From Muribaculaceae bacterium (GTDB lineage Bacteria; Bacteroidota; Bacteroidia; Bacteroidales; Muribaculaceae), in contig JAMPHP010000001.1 of the NCBI GenBank assembly GCA_023663365.1, positions 62,001-126,000 of the forward strand: 64,000 nucleotides of DNA. Direction: 5' to 3'. This document shows positions 61,380 to 64,000 of the stretch, one piece after another. Each line of letters starts with the position of its first letter. Within the stretch, counting starts at the first letter, position 1. The notes beneath the pieces are model-generated. The model was not told where the DNA came from. It saw only the letters and a program-made list of their open reading frames with translations, and did no database searches. The position numbers and the translations under genes were made by a program.

Positions 61380-63227
61380 TTATTTATTGAGAAGACGATT
61401 GTTGAAGTCGCGGAGTGTGTCGAGCACATTGCAGCGCACGTGCACATAGTCCTTGATGCCGGCGGCTGTGAGCTCTTCCATGCAAGCGGGAGCACCTGCA
61501 ACTACGAACTCGGCACGGCCATCGAGATACTTGAAGGCTGCCGGAGCGAGCTCGGCATATTCGTCGTCGGAAGAGCAGAGCACAATCACGTCGGCGCCCT
61601 GAGCGAGGGCCGCGTCGACGCCGGCCTCAACGGTGTCGAAGCCGAGGTTGTCGATAATCTCATATCCTGCGCAACCGAAGAAGTTGGTCGAGAACTGTGC
61701 ACGGGCCAGGCGCATAGCCAGGTTGCCTATGGTGAGCATGAACACCTTGGGGCGCTTTGCTGCGGCCTCGGTGGCAAGGCGGAGAGCCTCGAAGTCGGTG
61801 GCGGCACGCTTCATCGTCAGGGCGTTGGGACCCTTTTCGGCGCTGCATCCGCAGTGGCAGGCAGTGTCTTCGATCTTGTCGGCTGCTTTCTCGTTGATGT
61901 TGGGGTACTGGTTTGTGCCAAGGAGGATTTCCTTGCGGCGGGCAACGTCGGTGTGGCGCTTTTCGCACGACTCGTTGACGGCACGCTGCACTTCGCCGCG
62001 GCCTACGGCGCCGAAGTATTCGCCTTCTTCGTCCATCACGGCGAGGAAGAGCTTCCAGCCCTGCTCGGCGATGGCCACTGTGAGGTGCTCCACATAGTAG
62101 CTGCCGCCTGCGGGGTCGACAACCTTGTCCATGTGGCTCTCTTCCTTAAGCAGGAACTGCTGGTTGCGGGCGATACGCTCCGAGAAAGCGTCGGGGCGCT
62201 TGTAGGGAGTGTCGAAGGGGGTGACAACGATAGAGTCGACACCTGCAACACATGCCGAGAAGGTCTCGGTCTGGCTGCGGAGCAGGTTGACGTGAGCGTC
62301 GTAGATGGTCTGGTTGAAGCGCGAGGTGGTGGCGCATACCATCATCTTGGCTGCGCAGTCGCACTCGGGTTTGTACTGCTCCACGATCTGAGCCCAGAGC
62401 ATACGGGCAGCGCGGAACTTGGCAATCTCCATGAAGAAGTTCGACGACACGCACATGTTGAACTTGATGCGTGCGGCCACTTCGGTGGCGCTGCGGCCGG
62501 CTTCTGTGAGGAGGTTGAGCCAGGAAGCGCCCCAGGCGAGGGCATAGCCGAGCTCCTGATAGATAAATGCGCCGCCGTTGGCGAGGATGTCGGAGTCGAC
62601 AGCGAGGCAGCGGATGCCTTTTACCTCGGCTACGGTATCGAGGAGCTTGCAAGCCTCGGCAGCCACGGCAGCGGCATCAAATCCTTCCACACCGTGCATG
62701 AGCTGGCGGCGCAGAGGGTTGTAGTTGACCGAGCCACGGAAGGTGTCGGTGGCACCGGCAGCCTTGACGCACTCGACCAGAGCAGCGGCAACGGCGACGG
62801 CCTTGCCGGGGCAGCAGGAGAGGTTTATCTCGACTTTCGAGAGGTCGATATCTTTGATGAGTGTGGCAACATCGGCGGGGTCGGCAACCTTGAAACCGAG
62901 CGAGTTTACGCCCTTTGTGAGCACGTCGAGAGCAATCTCGTTGGCCTCCTTTGCATCTGCGGCCACGATATTCTGGCGAGTGAGCCAGTCGTTGTCGGTG
63001 CGGGTGCCGCGGATGTAGGGGAACTGGCCGGGCAGCGAGTCGGTGGTCTTGAGGCCGGCGATGTCTTCTGCGCGGTAAACGGGCTCAACATTGAAGCCTT
63101 CGTTTGTGCGCCAGACCAATTTCTTGTTGAAGTCGGCACCTTTGAGGTCGGCTTCTACCTTGGCGCGCCATTCCTGATAGCTCACCTCGGGGAACTGGTC
63201 AAACAGTCTTTCGTTATTTTCTGCCAT
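61380..63227 (-). CDS. mutA: Methylmalonyl-CoA mutase, small subunit
   Basis: Partner of the large subunit; same overall fold but without catalytic residues or the cobalamin His. FDQFPEVSYQEWRAKVEADLKGADFNKKLVWRTNEGFNVEPVYR at the start and FPYIRGTRTDND are diagnostic of the beta chain. In the degenerate B12-like domain the DxHxxG motif is missing, as expected (AQGADVIVLCSSDDEYAEL). 615 residues. First gene of a two-gene operon, with a ~100-nt leader that carries one small hairpin (ATGGCC/GGCCAT, 63299..63321). I see no cobalamin riboswitch. Confidence 0.96.
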   Translation of the reverse strand: MAENNERLFDQFPEVSYQEWRAKVEADLKGADFNKKLVWRTNEGFNVEPVYRAEDIAGLKTTDSLPGQFPYIRGTRTDNDWLTRQNIVAADAKEANEIALDVLTKGVNSLGFKVADPADVATLIKDIDLSKVEINLSCCPGKAVAVAAALVECVKAAGATDTFRGSVNYNPLRRQLMHGVEGFDAAAVAAEACKLLDTVAEVKGIRCLAVDSDILANGGAFIYQELGYALAWGASWLNLLTEAGRSATEVAARIKFNMCVSSNFFMEIAKFRAARMLWAQIVEQYKPECDCAAKMMVCATTSRFNQTIYDAHVNLLRSQTETFSACVAGVDSIVVTPFDTPYKRPDAFSERIARNQQFLLKEESHMDKVVDPAGGSYYVEHLTVAIAEQGWKLFLAVMDEEGEYFGAVGRGEVQRAVNESCEKRHTDVARRKEILLGTNQYPNINEKAADKIEDTACHCGCSAEKGPNALTMKRAATDFEALRLATEAAAKRPKVFMLTIGNLAMRLARAQFSTNFFGCAGYEIIDNLGFDTVEAGVDAALAQGADVIVLCSSDDEYAELAPAAFKYLDGRAEFVVAGAPACMEELTAAGIKDYVHVRCNVLDTLRDFNNRLLNK

Positions 63228-63329
63228 AAAATATCTGTCGATATATAGTTAGTTGTTTGTCAGTGGGTTGGTGTATGTTTTATTTCATGGTACTGTCGAT
63301 GGCCACGCATAGCAAGGCCATTGAACGCA

Positions 63330-63360
63330 CAAAAGTAACAAATATCAGCAAATTAGCAAA
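63330..63360 (-). promoter_or_regulatory. mutA-mutB promoter
   Basis: Minus-strand TTTG at 63360..63357, 19-bp spacer, TACTTTTG at 63337..63330. Confidence 0.8.
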
Positions 63361-63418
63361 ACTTTAAGAGGAAAATCGCAAGATAATTATTCTTTATTTT
63401 CAAGCGCTTCAAAAAAAA

Positions 63419-63450
63419 TTTGTATAATATAAAAATAATGCGTAAATTTG
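63419..63450 (+). promoter_or_regulatory. rpmH promoter
   Basis: TTTG at 63419..63422, 20-bp spacer, TAAATTTG at 63443..63450. Divergent from the mutase promoter. Confidence 0.8.
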
Positions 63451-63496
63451 CGCTCCGAAAAGCTCTGAAAATAAATCGAAAAAAACAATACAGGCA

Positions 63497-63652
63497 ATGA
63501 AAAGAACATTCCAACCCTCTAACCGTAAAAGAGTTAACAAGCACGGCTTCCGCGAAAGAATGGCAACTGCTAACGGCCGCAAGGTGCTCGCACGCCGTCG
63601 TGCCAAAGGTCGCGCCGCTCTCACTGTAAGCGACAACATCGCTTCCAAGTAA
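63497..63652 (+). CDS. rpmH: 50S ribosomal protein L34
   Basis: 51-residue basic protein of the large subunit, identified by reading the sequence directly: [21 protein letters not shown] at the start, then [25 protein letters not shown], the L34 pattern from end to end. Length is slightly above the E. coli 46 because of a short C-terminal extension, usual in Bacteroidetes. It has its own promoter and a strong terminator. rnpA, often next to rpmH, does not follow here. Confidence 0.97.
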   Translation: MKRTFQPSNRKRVNKHGFRERMATANGRKVLARRRAKGRAALTVSDNIASK

Positions 63653-63669
63653 GCTCCGCACTACTTTTA

Positions 63670-63720
63670 CAGCAAAAAAATGAGGATGCTCCGCGAAGGT
63701 GCATCCTCATTTTTTTGCTG
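63670..63720. terminator. rpmH terminator, bidirectional
   Basis: Perfect 20-bp stem (63670..63689 with 63701..63720) containing A7/T7 tracts, with an 11-base loop. It also ends the small gene at 63728 on the other strand. Confidence 0.9.
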
Positions 63721-63727
63721 TATCCGT

Positions 63728-63952
63728 TTATTTGAAAATCAGCTCGGGAGCCGAATGCGGGTCGGCCGCAGGCACAATCTCCACGGTGCCGCTGTGAAAA
63801 GATGTGGCGGCTGTCTCGCCACTGAAAGGCTCTACGGCCACTTGCCAGAGGCCGTCGGCATCGCGGCGGATGTCGGCCACCGAGAGTGTGCTCACTTGGC
63901 TGCCGACCACTATGCGGTGCGCCAGGATGCGAGTAGGCGACTGGGCTTTCAT
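63728..63952 (-). CDS. Small hypothetical protein, 74 aa
   Basis: Not recognised. No signal or membrane segment; mixed strands ending LIFK. The ATG overlaps the stop of the upstream partial gene (ATGA) and the frame ends beside the shared terminator, which together support it. An in-frame stop 36 bp upstream of the ATG rules out a longer form. Confidence 0.55.
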   Translation of the reverse strand: MKAQSPTRILAHRIVVGSQVSTLSVADIRRDADGLWQVAVEPFSGETAATSFHSGTVEIVPAADPHSAPELIFK

Positions 63953-64000
63953 CGTGCAGTGCTGTCGGCCGGCGTGGCAGTGCTGTCAGCTATGATTTCG
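63949..64000 (-). CDS. C-terminal end of a gene running off the window
   Basis: The frame EIIADSTATPADSTAR then TGA enters from the right edge and its stop overlaps the start of the 74-codon gene. Only 16 codons are visible, so nothing can be said about function; the Ala/Ser/Thr/Pro-rich tail looks disordered. Confidence 0.4.
   Translation of the reverse strand, partial: EIIADSTATPADSTAR

Noticed and set aside
61011..63248. 745-codon open frame on the plus strand opposite the mutase genes
   Set aside because: It is antisense to two certain genes, has shifted-codon composition rich in Gly, Val, His and Glu with no domain, and similar frames (for example 17278..19251 and 19242..21035) occur opposite most GC-rich genes here.
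63228..63330. Cobalamin riboswitch upstream of the B12-dependent mutase
   Set aside because: The ~100-nt leader has one 6-bp hairpin but no B12-box-like core and is too short for the full fold.

Overview
ORGANISM. The window looks like a gut Bacteroidales chromosome (Bacteroidota), most likely a Muribaculaceae-type genome; this is inferred from gene content, not from a marker tree. Supporting signs are: many upstream regions with the Bacteroidetes sigma promoter (TTTG or TTG, 19-21 bp, TAnnTTTG) and no clear Shine-Dalgarno sites; secreted proteins with T9SS-like C-terminal sorting domains; a TonB receptor/DUF4249 lipoprotein pair; a heterodimeric methylmalonyl-CoA mutase; a BioG-BioC fusion; and a four-helix-bundle (S23/IVP-like) gene. 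Coding DNA is GC-rich, so long antisense open frames are common and were discarded.  LAYOUT. 1-2.5 kb: a secreted sorting-domain protein, a structured repeat, a predicted small RNA, a YqgE/AlgH protein and S15. 2.6-7.3 kb: an M49 peptidase lipoprotein, then rseP-rlmI. 7.4-10.3 kb (+): TonB receptor and DUF4249 lipoprotein. 10.4-14.9 kb (-): an exonuclease, a small membrane protein and gpmI, preceded by bioGC-bioD. 15-21.9 kb (-): a REP-associated transposase, CPBP protease, tRNA methyltransferase, CapA protein, folD, ffh, panD and panC. 21.9-22.3 kb: a tandem duplicated hairpin element. 22.3-24.5 kb: mltG and a PerM-family permease. 24.6-26.2 kb (+): tRNA-Glu, dinB and a MITE-like element. 26.3-32.9 kb (-): an outer-membrane barrel and a tripartite RND efflux operon. 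33-37.8 kb (-): miaA, pepT, a lipoprotein, and a LytTR/LytS two-component pair. 37.9-41.5 kb (+): a barrel protein and a secreted GH13 amylase. 41.6-48.9 kb (-): a run of closely spaced genes from a receiver/PPDK_N protein through a coiled-coil protein, thrC, a hypothetical, an acyltransferase and a nitrilase. 49-53.3 kb: exonuclease III, the four-helix protein with a nonamer array, and two paralogous secreted proteins. 53.4-56 kb: recX-prmC-obgE. 56-59 kb: a three-gene nonulosonate activation operon. 59.2-63.2 kb: methylmalonyl-CoA mutase. 63.5-64 kb: rpmH and two small or partial genes.  HOW THE GENES WORK TOGETHER. Much of the window is housekeeping: translation (S15, L34, Ffh, Obg, PrmC, MiaA, RlmI), cofactors (pantothenate, biotin, folate), DNA repair (DinB, XthA, RecX) and central carbon (GpmI, methylmalonyl-CoA mutase for the succinate/propionate route). 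The envelope side (TonB receptor, RND pump, GH13 amylase, nonulosonate sugars, MltG, RseP) fits a glycan-feeding gut anaerobe.  MOST UNUSUAL SIGNALS. (1) A 999-residue protein joining receiver-like domains to a lone PPDK_N nucleotide-binding domain, translationally coupled to a coiled-coil protein that ends in a beta-clamp-binding pentapeptide, QLSLF. (2) A RAYT transposase gene that carries its own candidate REP hairpins and a 24-bp in-frame repeat built from the REP half-site. (3) A 267-bp MITE-like element with 36-bp inverted ends and a partial copy 25 kb away. (4) A tandemly duplicated hairpin element in which both copies can encode the same CxxC peptide.
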